NCBI RefSeq assembly: GCF_030512175.1
Contig: NZ_JAULBL010000002.1
Coordinates: 1,734,149 to 1,798,148, forward strand
Length of the DNA stretch: 64,000 nt
Source: Paeniglutamicibacter sulfureus
Lineage (GTDB): Bacteria; Actinomycetota; Actinomycetes; Actinomycetales; Micrococcaceae
Direction: 5' to 3'
The notes beneath the pieces were generated by a model. It was given only the letters and a program-made list of their open reading frames with translations, ran no database searches and was not told the DNA's origin. Below are positions 18,306-27,763 of the stretch, piece by piece (positions within the stretch are counted from its first letter, which is position 1; each line of letters opens with the position of its first letter). A program made the translations under genes and the position numbers.

Positions 18306-19508
18306 GTGAGTGCACAATCAACCGAACAGACCGAAAAGCCGACCCACGCCCAGGATGAGACAACGACGTCCACCTGGGAACGGAGAGCCATCATCGATCT
18401 GGCCAACATCCGTGAAAACGTCAAGCGAGTCGCCGAGCTCGTGGCCCCTGCCGAGGTCATGGCAGTCGTCAAGGCAGACGGCTACGGACATGGAGCGGTG
18501 GCCGTGGGACGCGCGGCTGTGCAGGCCGGAGCCACATGGCTGGGATGCGCTCATGTCACCGAGGCACTGAAATTGCGCGAGGCGGGGCTGGACTCCCAGT
18601 TGATGGCTTGGCTGCACACCGAGGGAACACCGTTCGAGGCGGCCATTGCGGCAAATATTGACTTGGCCGTATCCGGTTGGGAATTGGAACATGTGGCCCA
18701 GGCAGCACAGGCTGCCGCGCAGCCCGCACGCGTGCACCTCAAAATCGATACCGGCCTTGGCCGCAACGGTTGCACGCCCGACCAATGGGAGCAGCTGTTG
18801 GGGCGGGCCGCCAGCTTCCAGGATGAAGGCTTGATGCGCGTTGTGGGTGTCTTCTCCCACCTGGCGGTGGCCGACGAACCCGAACGCCCGGAAACCGACG
18901 AACAATTGGAAGCCTTCAACCAGGCGGTGGCCCTGGCCGAGGATGCAGGCTTTGACCTTGAGGTGCGGCACATTGCCAACACACCGGCAATCCTGACGCG
19001 TCCCGACGCGCATTACGACATGGTCAGACTTGGACTGGGCCTGTACGGGCTCAGCCCCTTCGCCGGTGAAGAACCTGCGCGGTACGGGCTGCGCCCGGCA
19101 ATGACCTTGGTCAGCCGGATCGCGAACGTGAAGAAGGTGCCGGCCGGGCAGGGCGTGGGCTATGGATTGCGGTACCACACAGACAGGGAAACCTATCTGG
19201 GCCTGGTCCCGATGGGCTACGCAGACGGCATTCCGCGTTCGGCCTCCAACGCACCGGTCAGCATCAACGGCAAGACCTATCTGGTGCGTGGGACCATTGC
19301 CATGGACCAATTCGTAGTCGATCTGGGCCCGGATATCGACGTTGCCGAAATCCTTGGTTCCGAGGTCATTCTCTTTGGCGAGGGGGGCCCGAACGCGACA
19401 GATTGGGCAGACGCAGCCGGGACCATCAACTATGAAATCGTCACCCGTATCTCGCCCCGCGTTCCGCGCCGGCTGGTGGAGGGAAGCTGGGGGGAATCCG
19501 GTGAATGA
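18306..19508 (+). CDS. alr: Alanine racemase
   Basis: PLP-dependent racemase supplying D-alanine for peptidoglycan. 400 residues from GTG 18306. The N-terminal barrel has the PLP-lysine in MAVVKADGYGHG; HLKIDTGLGRNG and the C-terminal beta domain follow, with GYGLRYHTDRETYLGLVPMG and the active-site Met-Asp in RGTIAMDQFVVD. First gene of alr-tsaE-tsaB-rimI-tsaD, overlapping tsaE by 8 bases. Confidence 0.96.
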   Translation: MSAQSTEQTEKPTHAQDETTTSTWERRAIIDLANIRENVKRVAELVAPAEVMAVVKADGYGHGAVAVGRAAVQAGATWLGCAHVTEALKLREAGLDSQLMAWLHTEGTPFEAAIAANIDLAVSGWELEHVAQAAQAAAQPARVHLKIDTGLGRNGCTPDQWEQLLGRAASFQDEGLMRVVGVFSHLAVADEPERPETDEQLEAFNQAVALAEDAGFDLEVRHIANTPAILTRPDAHYDMVRLGLGLYGLSPFAGEEPARYGLRPAMTLVSRIANVKKVPAGQGVGYGLRYHTDRETYLGLVPMGYADGIPRSASNAPVSINGKTYLVRGTIAMDQFVVDLGPDIDVAEILGSEVILFGEGGPNATDWADAAGTINYEIVTRISPRVPRRLVEGSWGESGE

Positions 19509-20049
19509 GGCATCGATTGCCGCAGAGCTTGAGGTCAGCGGCATTGACGAGACCCGCGACTTCGCACATCGCCTCGGAGAGATCATGCACGCCGGGGATC
19601 TGGTGATCCTCACCGGAGAGCTGGGTGCAGGTAAGACCACCTTCACCCAGGGACTAGGCCTGGGAATGGGGGTACGTGAGGGAATCATCTCGCCAACCTT
19701 CGTGATTTCCCGCATCCACCCCGCTTTGGGCCATGGCCCGGATCTGGTGCATGTTGATGCCTATCGGCTGGACAGTGCCGCCGAACTAGATGACCTGGAC
19801 CTGGAAGCGAGCATGGGCCAATCCGTCACGGTGGTCGAATGGGGTGCAGGCAAGGTTGAACAGCTCAGCGACTCTCGGCTGGAAATAGTCCTACTGCGTC
19901 CGGGATCAGCCGAAATCCACGAAGACCTGGTCTTTGATTTCAACGAGGGCGAGGATGACGAGCCGCGCACCATCCGGATCGCGGCCTTTGGCCCTCGCTG
20001 GGAGAACGATCCCGGGCTTGCCGCGCTATTAACCGACTTCGAACGCTAG
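19501..20049 (+). CDS. tsaE: tRNA t6A biosynthesis ATPase TsaE
   Basis: The ATPase partner of TsaB/TsaD in N6-threonylcarbamoyladenosine formation on tRNA. 182 residues with the Walker A TGELGAGKTTFTQG, ISPTFVISRIHPAL, VHVDAYRLDS and the Walker B-like VTVVEWGAGK. GTG 19501 is chosen because GGGGGAATCC precedes it and it overlaps the alr stop; the frame is open further back without homology. Confidence 0.93.
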   Translation: MNEASIAAELEVSGIDETRDFAHRLGEIMHAGDLVILTGELGAGKTTFTQGLGLGMGVREGIISPTFVISRIHPALGHGPDLVHVDAYRLDSAAELDDLDLEASMGQSVTVVEWGAGKVEQLSDSRLEIVLLRPGSAEIHEDLVFDFNEGEDDEPRTIRIAAFGPRWENDPGLAALLTDFER

Positions 20050-20070
20050 AACAACAGGGGAACCGCACAC

Positions 20071-20742
20071 ATGCTTCTATTGGCCATTGACACTTCGGCG
20101 AACGCCTCCGCAGCCTTGCTGGAATCAGAGGGCAACACGGTAAAGGTGTTGGGCTCCTTCACCTCGAACGTGGGCAACGACCACTCCGAGGTATTGGCCC
20201 CCGCCATCGAGTCCCTGCTCGGGCAAGCAGATGGCCGGACACCGGAAGCCATCGCCGTCGGTGTTGGACCCGGCCCCTTCACCGGGCTGCGCGTGGGGCT
20301 GGCCACCGCACGGACCCTTGGCTTTGTATGGGGGATCCCAGTCCACGGGGTGATGAGCCTGGACGCCATTGCCCTGGACGCCGTGGCACATGAGCCGTCA
20401 GGCGATTTCACCATTGCCATCGATGCTCGGCGCAAGGAACTCTACTGGGCGCGCTATGACAAGACCGGGGTTCTGCTTGAAGGACCGCACGTGACCGTAG
20501 CCGAGGAACTTCCTGCTGGTCCTGTTTATGGGGCCGGCGGAGGACTTTATGCCGATCGCCTGACAACCGTGGGAGCGGATGTCGTCCCCGGATTCGAGCA
20601 CGCCCACCCCGGAGCGGTGTCACTGGGAACCCGTGCCGTCCGCGCCCTGGCCGCCGGTGAACCGCTGTTGGGGACCGAACCGCTCTACCTGCGCGAGTCC
20701 GATGCCAAGGTCCCCGCGGTCATGAAGGGAAAGCTGCTGTGA
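20071..20742 (+). CDS. tsaB: tRNA threonylcarbamoyladenosine biosynthesis protein TsaB
   Basis: An ASKHA-fold partner of TsaD in the t6A complex. 223 residues beginning LLLAIDTSANASAALLE, with GVGPGPFTGLRVGLATARTLG and IDARRKELYWARYD. Lies 21 bases after tsaE and overlaps rimI by 4 bases. Confidence 0.94.
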   Translation: MLLLAIDTSANASAALLESEGNTVKVLGSFTSNVGNDHSEVLAPAIESLLGQADGRTPEAIAVGVGPGPFTGLRVGLATARTLGFVWGIPVHGVMSLDAIALDAVAHEPSGDFTIAIDARRKELYWARYDKTGVLLEGPHVTVAEELPAGPVYGAGGGLYADRLTTVGADVVPGFEHAHPGAVSLGTRAVRALAAGEPLLGTEPLYLRESDAKVPAVMKGKLL

Positions 20743-21224
20743 ACGCGCACGACGCATTTCCTCCTCCCGCGGGTCTGGAGACCAGAGCCATGATCATGGA
20801 GGATGTGGCAGAGGTCTGGGAAATGGAGAAGGCACTTTTCCCGACCGACGCCTGGCCGCAGGACATGTTTGTCGGCGAGCTGGAGCAGACAGAAACCCGG
20901 AAATATTGGGTGGTGCAGGATGCAGGGAAGGTCGTTGCCTATTGCGGACTGATGTGCGTCCTGCCGCTGGCCGATGTGCAGACCATTGCGGTGGCCCCGG
21001 AATATGAGGGTCGGGGGATCGGCACGTACCTCTTGCGCCTGATGATCGACACGGCGATCGAACGCAGTGCCACCGATCTCTTGTTGGAGGTCCGTGCGGA
21101 CAACCCCCGAGCCCGTGGCCTCTACGAGCGACACGGCTTCGATGCCATCCACCGCAGGCCCCGTTACTACCGCGACGGCGTCGATGCAGTGATCATGCGC
21201 AAGGTGCTGATCCTGGCCAATTGA
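20739..21224 (+). CDS. rimI: Ribosomal protein S18-alanine N-acetyltransferase
   Basis: A GNAT acetyltransferase. Seen: [20 protein letters not shown] (acetyl-CoA binding R/Q-x-x-G-x-G/A) and [20 protein letters not shown]. 161 residues from GTG 20739, overlapping tsaB. The operon position between tsaB and tsaD is the usual actinobacterial one. S18 acetylation is inferred from orthology. Confidence 0.9.
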   Translation: MNAHDAFPPPAGLETRAMIMEDVAEVWEMEKALFPTDAWPQDMFVGELEQTETRKYWVVQDAGKVVAYCGLMCVLPLADVQTIAVAPEYEGRGIGTYLLRLMIDTAIERSATDLLLEVRADNPRARGLYERHGFDAIHRRPRYYRDGVDAVIMRKVLILAN

Positions 21225-21325
21225 ACGGGCCTGAACAGAGCGCTTGCTTGGCCAAACCGACTGCCTGCCACCCATCCCACGGGCCACTTCGTCCAAACCG
21301 CGGTGGGCCACCTAAAATTGATTTC

Positions 21326-22399
21326 ATGTCCCTTTCTGCACCGCTTGTTCTTGGCATTGAATCCTCCTGTGATGAAACCGGGGTGGGTATCGTGCGTGGA
21401 ACCGACCTACTCGTCAACGCCGTGGCTTCCTCCATGGAGGACCACGTGCGCTTCGGTGGTGTTATCCCGGAGATTGCTTCCCGGGCCCACCTTGATGCAT
21501 TCGTCCCGACGCTTGAATCCGCGCTCAAGGACGCCGGTGTGACGCTGGCTGAGATCGACGCCATTGCGGTGACCAGCGGACCTGGGCTCTCCGGCGCATT
21601 GATGGTGGGAGTGTCGGCGGCCAAGGCACTGGCCCTGGCCACAGGCAAGCCCCTCTATGGAATCAACCATCTGGTCGCGCACGTGGGGGTTGGCATTCTT
21701 GATGGGGGAAAGCTGCCCGAAAACCTCGGTGCGCTGCTGGTGTCCGGCGGCCATACCGAAATCCTGCAGGTCAATTCACTGACTTCCGACGTGCGCTTGC
21801 TGGGTGCAACCATCGACGACGCGGCAGGGGAGGCCTACGACAAGGTAGCCCGGCTGCTGGGTCTGGGATACCCGGGTGGACCCGTTATTGACAGGATTGC
21901 CAAGGAAGGCGACCCGAAGGCCATCCGCTTCCCGCGCGGGCTGACGTTGCCCAAGTTCATTGGAACGGAAGAAGAGCCGGGAAAGCATCGCCATGATTTT
22001 TCCTTCTCTGGTCTGAAGACAGCTATAGCGCGCTGTGTCGAGCAGTACCAGAAGCGCGGGGAAGAGGTACCGGTCGCCGACATAGCAGCGAGCTTCCAAG
22101 AAGCAGTCGTCGACGTGATTACCTCCAAGGCAGTGCGTGCCTGTCGGGAACACGGTTTGACGAACCTTTTGCTGGGGGGCGGGGTGGCTGCCAACTCGCG
22201 CCTCCGCGAGCTGTTGGCCGCGCGTTGTGCCTCGGCAGGGATCACACTGCGTGTGCCCCCGCGTAATCTGTGTACCGACAACGGCGCCATGGTTGCAGCT
22301 CTCGGTGCACAGCTGGTGGCAGACAACGTCCTGCCCACGGGACTCGGTTTCTCCACAGACTCCGGGCAACCCGTGAGTTTGATTTCATTGGCCGTCTAG
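21326..22399 (+). CDS. tsaD: tRNA N6-adenosine threonylcarbamoyltransferase
   Basis: The catalytic ASKHA subunit of t6A synthesis. 357 residues from ATG 21326: [31 protein letters not shown], the metal site NHLVAHV, the ATP site [41 protein letters not shown] and [12 protein letters not shown]. The frame extends back to 21221 (overlapping rimI), but the extra residues are unconserved. Confidence 0.96.
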   Translation: MSLSAPLVLGIESSCDETGVGIVRGTDLLVNAVASSMEDHVRFGGVIPEIASRAHLDAFVPTLESALKDAGVTLAEIDAIAVTSGPGLSGALMVGVSAAKALALATGKPLYGINHLVAHVGVGILDGGKLPENLGALLVSGGHTEILQVNSLTSDVRLLGATIDDAAGEAYDKVARLLGLGYPGGPVIDRIAKEGDPKAIRFPRGLTLPKFIGTEEEPGKHRHDFSFSGLKTAIARCVEQYQKRGEEVPVADIAASFQEAVVDVITSKAVRACREHGLTNLLLGGGVAANSRLRELLAARCASAGITLRVPPRNLCTDNGAMVAALGAQLVADNVLPTGLGFSTDSGQPVSLISLAV

Positions 22400-22413
22400 A
22401 GATCGCCGGTAAT

Positions 22414-22453
22414 GCGAAAGGGTGGATGGGAATGGTCCCATCCACCCTTTCGC
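22414..22453 (+). terminator. Terminator of the alr-tsaD operon
   Basis: Perfect 18-bp arms (22414-22431 and 22436-22453) around a 4-base loop ATGG; the stem begins GCGAAAGGGTGG. It probably also serves the convergent gene ending at 22477. Confidence 0.9.
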
Positions 22454-22476
22454 TTAGGTGCCGTATTGCTTTTGCC

Positions 22477-23619
22477 TTAAGCCAAATGCATTCGGCGTAC
22501 GTTGTCTTTGACGACTTCACGCAGGTTGCCGTTGTGGGCCGATGCAATCTTGTGCTGCCACTGGTAGCCGGCTCCGCCCTTGATGATGCGTTCAACATCC
22601 GCGAGCTCGGCACTGCAGCCAAGCTTTTCCGCAACGGGCGCCAGCCGGACGAGCTCCTGGAGTAAATGCTCGGTGACGAGCATTTCATCCCCGGCGGCGT
22701 TGAGGATGATGATGGCTTCCATGCCGTAGCGGGCAGCGCGCCACTTGTTTTCAACCCGGTACCAAGGAGGCATGACGGGGATGGTGCCGCCATTGTCCAG
22801 AGTCGTGGACATGTCATCCACGAGGCATTGCGTCAGCGCGGCTATGGCACCGATGTCCTGTAGCGAGGAGAGCCCATCGGAGATGCGCATTTCGACGGTC
22901 CCGAAGCGGGGGACCGGTCGCACATCCCAGCGGATTTCCGAGATGTCATCAATGACGCCGGTGTGCAGCATGTCGGCAACGTAGGACTCGTATTGGTCCC
23001 AGGACGGGAAATGGTAGGGGATGCCGGCGGTGGGAAGCTGCTGGAACATCAGGGCACGGTGCGATGCGTAGCCGGTGTCTTCCCCGCCCCAGAACGGGCT
23101 GGAAGCCGATAAGGCTTGGAAATGCGCCTGATAGTTGATTAGCCCGTCAACGATGGGTAAGGCCTTGGCCCGGGAGTCCAGGCCGACATGCACGTGCACC
23201 CCGTAGATCACCATCTGCTGGCCCCACCACTGGGTGCGGTCGATCATCTTGGCGTAGCGGTCCTTGTCTGTGACCGGCTGTAGCTTGGGAGGTGCGAACG
23301 GGTGGGAACCTGCGCAGTACAGGTCGACATCCATAGGGTCGGTAACCTCGCGAACCGCCACCAGGTTCTCGTGCAGTTGGGCTTTGGCCTCGGCCACGGT
23401 TTCGCACACACCGGTGACGATCTCCACGGTGTTCAGCAGCAATTCCTGCTTCACGTGGGGATGTTCCTCGTCGATGGCAAGTGAACCGTGGCGGAGGTTC
23501 AATTCGGCCAGCACTTCCTCGGCTACCGACCGCAGATCGGAGGTATGCCGATCCACCAATGCAACTTCCCATTCCACACCGAGTGTGGACTGGCGTGATG
23601 ATGCGAAATCTATCTGCAT
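22477..23619 (-). CDS. Carboxylate-amine ligase / glutamate-cysteine ligase family 2 (YbdK type)
   Basis: An ATP-dependent ligase of the GCS2 family joining a glutamate side carboxylate to an amine. 380 residues from ATG 23619, which follows GGAGG. Seen: STLGVEWEVALVD, HPHVKQELLLNTVEI, DLYCAGSHPFAPP, QQMVIYGVHVHVGLDSR, ALSASSPFWGGEDTGYAS and RFGTVEMRISDG. Actinobacteria use mycothiol, so a classical glutathione role is unlikely; the true product is not known from sequence. Confidence 0.88.
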   Translation of the reverse strand: MQIDFASSRQSTLGVEWEVALVDRHTSDLRSVAEEVLAELNLRHGSLAIDEEHPHVKQELLLNTVEIVTGVCETVAEAKAQLHENLVAVREVTDPMDVDLYCAGSHPFAPPKLQPVTDKDRYAKMIDRTQWWGQQMVIYGVHVHVGLDSRAKALPIVDGLINYQAHFQALSASSPFWGGEDTGYASHRALMFQQLPTAGIPYHFPSWDQYESYVADMLHTGVIDDISEIRWDVRPVPRFGTVEMRISDGLSSLQDIGAIAALTQCLVDDMSTTLDNGGTIPVMPPWYRVENKWRAARYGMEAIIILNAAGDEMLVTEHLLQELVRLAPVAEKLGCSAELADVERIIKGGAGYQWQHKIASAHNGNLREVVKDNVRRMHLA

Positions 23620-23761
23620 CGGGCCTCCATGTCTTATGCGGCGAATCACGCCAATATGTTGTTACTGCTCAGTCTATCGACCGTAATAGCGCGTTTGATG
23701 CGACCGTCGGGGTTCGCCGGTGATTTTGTGGATCAACAGGGTGCTCGTGCGCACACACCAC

Positions 23762-25024
23762 CTACACGGGCTCGACCTCAATGGCGTAACGCTGATCGCC
23801 GACCCGGGTGAGGATAAGTGTCGCCTTGTTCTTGGCATCGCGCCCCGTACCTGCCAGCAGAATCTTGCGCAGTTCCTCCGGCGTGACATCCATGCCGCGT
23901 TTCTTGATGTCCAGCACGCCGATCTTTTCGGCCTTGACCCAGGCACGGAGATTCTTCACATGGTAGGGCCGGACGGCAAGAACCTTGTATGCCTTGGCGA
24001 GGGGGGTTTCAACGGACTCTGCGGTGCTGAAATAAGCGATGCGCGGATCGATCAGGTGCCCGCCGGTGGTCTTGAGTAATTCGTCAATAAGTCCGGCGCG
24101 GATCACGGCGCCGTCGGGTTCATAGATGTAGGAATCGATTTCGCCCACCGGCACATCGCCGCGCATCGCCGCGTCCGGATCGAAGTCCACGGGGCTGGTC
24201 AGCTCGGTGGCGCCGTGCGCGGCAATGACCAGGGCAGCGCGGCGGATACCGGGGCGGGCGAGCGGACCGAACCAGAGCGCTGCCTCCGTGACGTCCCCGT
24301 TGATCGAGATCCACTGGACTTCGCAATTGGCCGGCACCGCGTCGTGTGGCAGTCCCGGGCCCATCTTCACGCCCACGGCCAGTCCGCGGCCGGCGAGCGA
24401 CTCGACGAAGGATAGAGGAGGGCTGAAGGCTTCTGGGTCGAAGATCCGCGATGTGCCGGACGTATCGGTGGTTCGGCGAGCCGGGTCGAGCCACACCCCG
24501 TCGAAACCGGCCAGATCGAAGGTGGTCGCGTCGGCGTTGACCACGGTTGCGGTGGGCCACGGCATGAGGTTGAGGGTAGCGGCCGCGGCGGTGGTTTCGT
24601 CCATCTCCACGGCGGTCACCTCGAGTTCGGCGCTGGCAAGCGCGAGCGAATCAGCGCCGATCCCGCAACCCAGGTCGGCCACCTTCTTGATCCCGGCGCG
24701 GGTGAAGCGTTGGGCGTGGAGTCCTGCGAGCTTGAGCCGCGTTGCCTGTTCCAGGCCTGCAGGGGTGAAAACCATGGTGTCGGCAAATGGGCCGAACTTG
24801 GTCCTCGCCTTAAATCGGAGCTGGCTTTGCTGCACCACTGACGTTACCAAAGCAATCGGATGGTTCGCCTTGCGAAGACTCAAATTCAGTTGGAAGGCAG
24901 CTTCCTTGGTGCCCGCGGATGAAGGATCTACAGAGTTCAAAAGTGCCCATCCCTCGGGGGAGAGGATCTGGGAAAGATTGAAAGTTGCGGCTGTACTGCC
25001 AGAATCGGTTGGGTAAGAAGCCAT
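23762..25024 (-). CDS. Class I SAM-dependent methyltransferase, THUMP-like C-terminal domain
   Basis: A 420-residue methyltransferase from ATG 25024. The SAM site is VADLGCGIGADSLALA, followed by VTAVEMDETTAAAA, VVNADATTFD and WLDPARRT. The C-terminal ~90 residues (VRPYHVKNLRAWVKAEKIGV, LDIKKRGMDVTPEELRK) match the THUMP-like domain seen in actinobacterial homologues. An RNA substrate is likely by family but not proven. The frame extends 36 residues upstream without a ribosome-binding site. Confidence 0.88.
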   Translation of the reverse strand: MASYPTDSGSTAATFNLSQILSPEGWALLNSVDPSSAGTKEAAFQLNLSLRKANHPIALVTSVVQQSQLRFKARTKFGPFADTMVFTPAGLEQATRLKLAGLHAQRFTRAGIKKVADLGCGIGADSLALASAELEVTAVEMDETTAAAATLNLMPWPTATVVNADATTFDLAGFDGVWLDPARRTTDTSGTSRIFDPEAFSPPLSFVESLAGRGLAVGVKMGPGLPHDAVPANCEVQWISINGDVTEAALWFGPLARPGIRRAALVIAAHGATELTSPVDFDPDAAMRGDVPVGEIDSYIYEPDGAVIRAGLIDELLKTTGGHLIDPRIAYFSTAESVETPLAKAYKVLAVRPYHVKNLRAWVKAEKIGVLDIKKRGMDVTPEELRKILLAGTGRDAKNKATLILTRVGDQRYAIEVEPV

Positions 25025-25689
25025 GGAATCAAGCCTAACGGTAAATGAGTAGTCGTTCTCGTCGAACGTGCTCAGGAAGGCTTGAATCTCGGTTCTAGCG
25101 CGAGCAACTTCTGAGGCAGCTCGCCGTGGCACTTCCTAATGTAACCGCCGAGATCCGATTGAGTCTCACCGATATAGATCCCGCCATGGCGCCAAAGTTT
25201 GCGAACACCCGGATGGATACTCATGCCGAACAGGTCACGGAGATAGAATGCGGCTGTGCGAAAGGATCAACGATGACCGAATCAATCCTTCAATTTGTTC
25301 CAATGTGGATGCCGAAGTTCTTACACTCCCGGTATCAATCAGCACGAAGTTTGGCATTGCGCACGAAGCTGCTCGCCTTGGCACTCGGTATCGGGCATGC
25401 CTTGCGTCGCTAGTGGACCCTACGTGTGCTGCTCACCATTTATACGTATGTTGATGTCGACAAGCCTGCGCGGGAAATTCTTGTGACTTCCCCAGTCCCC
25501 GACGAAGGTAATTCCTCCGGCGCGGAGAACTTCGCGATCGCCATAGCGTCCACCGAAAGCCCAGTGATTCTTGTTTTGCAGAATTCTCCCGTCCCGTCGT
25601 CGCCGACGTCTTTGGGTGTCCCGAGGGGAGCAGGTCTTACGGGTTTATTCAGCCATCATGCAACACGTCAATGACGTCCTACGTCCCTA

Positions 25690-26012
25690 TGAATCTATCC
25701 CTACGATGTCGCTTCGAACAGCCGACCGGATTTCACCGAATCCTTCGCCACTCCTGGGAACCGAGGCCATGCTCTCACTGCTTGCAAACAGGAGCCGCGA
25801 TGCGCACGAAAACTCGACGATAAAAGCCAAGCCGAGCCGCCCTCTGAAGAATGCAGTTCCGGGTGCAGACACCTACTGCGCATTGTAGAACCACAGACCG
25901 CGGCTGTTGTCCAAGTGGACGGGAATGCTTTTGGGGCAATTTACATCCCGGCGGATGCTGAATTCGACGATGTGCTTACTACGCGAGCAGGTATGCGGCA
26001 CATGAGACGCTA
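25690..26012 (+). pseudogene. Probable 3' remnant of an unknown gene
   Basis: A stop-free frame of about 107 codons that begins right after a TGA, has no usable start, and ends with a coding-like C-terminus (VVQVDGNAFGAIYIPADAEF, then DDVLTTRAGMRHMRR). A strong terminator follows 13 bases later. The upstream part seems to continue in other frames, so it is probably frameshifted. Family not recognised. Confidence 0.3.
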
Positions 26013-26025
26013 ATCCTTGCAAACT

Positions 26026-26068
26026 AAACCGCTCGTATCCGGCTACAACGGCCGGATACGAGCGGTTT
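26026..26068. terminator. Strong terminator before SGNH hydrolase
   Basis: Arms AAACCGCTCGTATCCGGC (26026-26043) and GCCGGATACGAGCGGTTT (26051-26068), 18 bp and perfect, followed by CTTGTTTC. It marks the end of the decayed plus-strand gene and can also stop the minus-strand hydrolase. Confidence 0.85.
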
Positions 26069-26188
26069 CTTGTTTCATCAATAGTTCATTGCGTGATTCC
26101 AAGGGTGGGCCGGTTCGAGACCCCTTCGATCGAGCTCCCCATGAAGGGATTCTTGGACTCAGAGTACGCTGGTGCGCGATTGCGCCTC

Positions 26189-27040
26189 TCAGAGGTGGCG
26201 TTTCACTGCCGGGTAGTAGCCCTTGAGATATCCGTCGGTGGTGGGGTGAAGATTGAAGGGATCAGCCAGATCCACCTGGTTGAAGTAGATCCAAGGCTTG
26301 TTCGCGCCGAGACCGTGGTTGTTGAATGCCCCAGTGACCGAAACGAACTTGGCACTGGTACGCTTCGTGGCATTCTTGATGGCCAGGTTGAGTGCATCTC
26401 CCAAGCGATTAAGTTGTTTGGCGCGCTCGGCGGTGATGAGCTGCTGGTCCCCGTTTGAGGTGGTGAACAGTCGCGGGTAGCCAAGAACCAGGATCTTGCC
26501 GCGGGTGGCGGCGTCAAGCGTGCGCAGGGTCTGGTGCGCGGATGCCCCGATCGTTGGGACGGCCAGATTTCCCATGCGCAAGGCACCATCGCAGGCAGTA
26601 TCGCTTCCCAGAGTGCTGCAGGCCGTGACGAGCCCCCTGATATCGAGGTCGTTGGCGCCCAGGGTGAGGGTCACCAATTCGGCACCGGCCAGGTAGGGCG
26701 TCAGCAGCGGCACAGCACCGGCGATTTGGGCCGTGGTGAAGCCGGCGCAGGCGGCATTGGCGGTGAGGTTGACCTTGGGCCGCGCGTCCAACGCCGTGAC
26801 GTGCGTTGGTCCGCTTCCCTGGAAGCAGCCGGGCGGCATCATCGGGTTTTGGGTCAGGATCCCTGAACCGAAGCCGGCGGAATATGAATCGCCGAGATTG
26901 ACGTAATCAGTGACCTTGGACTGGGTCTTGGTTGGGGAGGCCGTGGCGGTGGCCGGGGCGATGCCGGTGAACGTGAGGGCAAGCGCTGCGGCACCGATGC
27001 CCAACGGGGTGAGGAAACGAAATTGTCTTCTGCGAGCCAT
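26189..27040 (-). CDS. Secreted SGNH/GDSL-type hydrolase
   Basis: An extracellular esterase/lipase-like enzyme. 283 residues from ATG 27040 with a basic N-terminus (MARRRQFRF) and hydrophobic core (GIGAAALALTFTGIAPATA) as a secretion signal. Block I nucleophile is NLGDSYSAGFGSG, block III LTLGANDL, and the catalytic His is in LHPTTDGYLKGYY. The arrangement is like Streptomyces-type secreted lipases. An upstream extension to 27187 is possible but carries no signal-like sequence. No operon partner. Confidence 0.85.
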   Translation of the reverse strand: MARRRQFRFLTPLGIGAAALALTFTGIAPATATASPTKTQSKVTDYVNLGDSYSAGFGSGILTQNPMMPPGCFQGSGPTHVTALDARPKVNLTANAACAGFTTAQIAGAVPLLTPYLAGAELVTLTLGANDLDIRGLVTACSTLGSDTACDGALRMGNLAVPTIGASAHQTLRTLDAATRGKILVLGYPRLFTTSNGDQQLITAERAKQLNRLGDALNLAIKNATKRTSAKFVSVTGAFNNHGLGANKPWIYFNQVDLADPFNLHPTTDGYLKGYYPAVKRHL

Positions 27041-27388
27041 GAGGATTGAACCTGTCTCAAGATGGCGGTGCGCGTTGGGGCACACCGGATCAAGCCCGAA
27101 TGCACGGGCGGCAAGTGACGCACACGTGTGTCCCCGTGCACGTGGGTGGCCCAACCCCAAGGTCTCGCCACAATCCGACCCCCCCAAGCGAGGATTGGTT
27201 CAGCTGCCGGCGGCCAGAAAGGACTGATCCGCGCGTATTGCCAATCGTAAGCGCCGTGGTTCACGGAGAACAGGCTTGCGGGGGAGTCAGGTACCCCGGC
27301 ATTGAGCAATGCCGGCCATTGCCCGCCCCGGGTGAGTCCGCATCAGAGTGAACGGCGTGTGGCGGGAAGCCTGTCCGGAATCGAAACC
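27041..27388. other. 348-base spacer between fliW and the SGNH hydrolase
   Basis: No gene is seen. It contains a perfect 9-bp inverted repeat CCGGCATTG (27296-27304) / CAATGCCGG (27307-27315), probably part of the terminator of the leftward flagellar operon. No convincing promoter was identified for the hydrolase. Confidence 0.4.
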
Positions 27389-27763
27389 TTAGAGGGGCAG
27401 TGCCGAGCGGATGGGCCAGTCCTGGCCCTCGAGGATGACCTGCGCACAGCTGCCGGTGTCGGCGTTGAACACCAGGGGAGCAAAGAGGTTGACGCTCGCT
27501 TGGTGGTCGGAGGTATTCACAATTACCAGGACGCCTCGGGAGCCAGGCTCCGGGTCTCCGACCAGCGCCATTTGTTCGTTGGTGAAGACGGGCTTGTAGT
27601 CGGTCAGGTGCAGGGCCGCATCCAACACGAAGAGCCGAAGCCCGGCTGCTTGGGGAGAGGCCAACGCGTACAAGCCAAGTGCTCCCTCCACCGGTTCCAG
27701 GGACAACGTGGTGGCTTCGGGGAAGCCGGGCAGGGCCGCTGCAGGAACCAAAACGCGGCTCAT
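27389..27763 (-). CDS. fliW: Flagellar assembly factor FliW
   Basis: In other bacteria FliW binds flagellin and the translational repressor CsrA, coupling flagellin synthesis to export. The 124-residue protein has the usual length and motifs: LPGFPEATTLSLEPVEG, ALASPQAAGLRLFVLD, and the C-terminal SVNLFAPLVFNADTGSCAQV. Overlaps the flgL stop by 4 bases (ATGA), the last gene of flgN-flgK-flgL-fliW. No csrA is visible anywhere in the window. Confidence 0.92.
   Translation of the reverse strand: MSRVLVPAAALPGFPEATTLSLEPVEGALGLYALASPQAAGLRLFVLDAALHLTDYKPVFTNEQMALVGDPEPGSRGVLVIVNTSDHQASVNLFAPLVFNADTGSCAQVILEGQDWPIRSALPL

Larger units (their letters stand above)
25025..26188. other. 1.16-kb decaying spacer without an intact gene
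   Basis: AT-richer than its surroundings. Short frames in several phases read like broken coding sequence but none is complete. A 50-codon minus-strand frame (25072-25224, containing HGGIYIGETQSDLGGYIRKC) has no ribosome-binding site. A plus-strand frame with a plausible C-terminus ends at 26012 just before a perfect terminator. The best reading is a pseudogene or deletion scar of unknown origin. Confidence 0.5.

Noticed and set aside
25072-25224. A 50-codon minus-strand frame with HGGIYIGETQSDLGGYI, which first looked like a GIY-YIG nuclease fragment
   Set aside because: GIY and YIG are not in the spacing of that family, the catalytic Arg and Glu are missing, and there is no ribosome-binding site.
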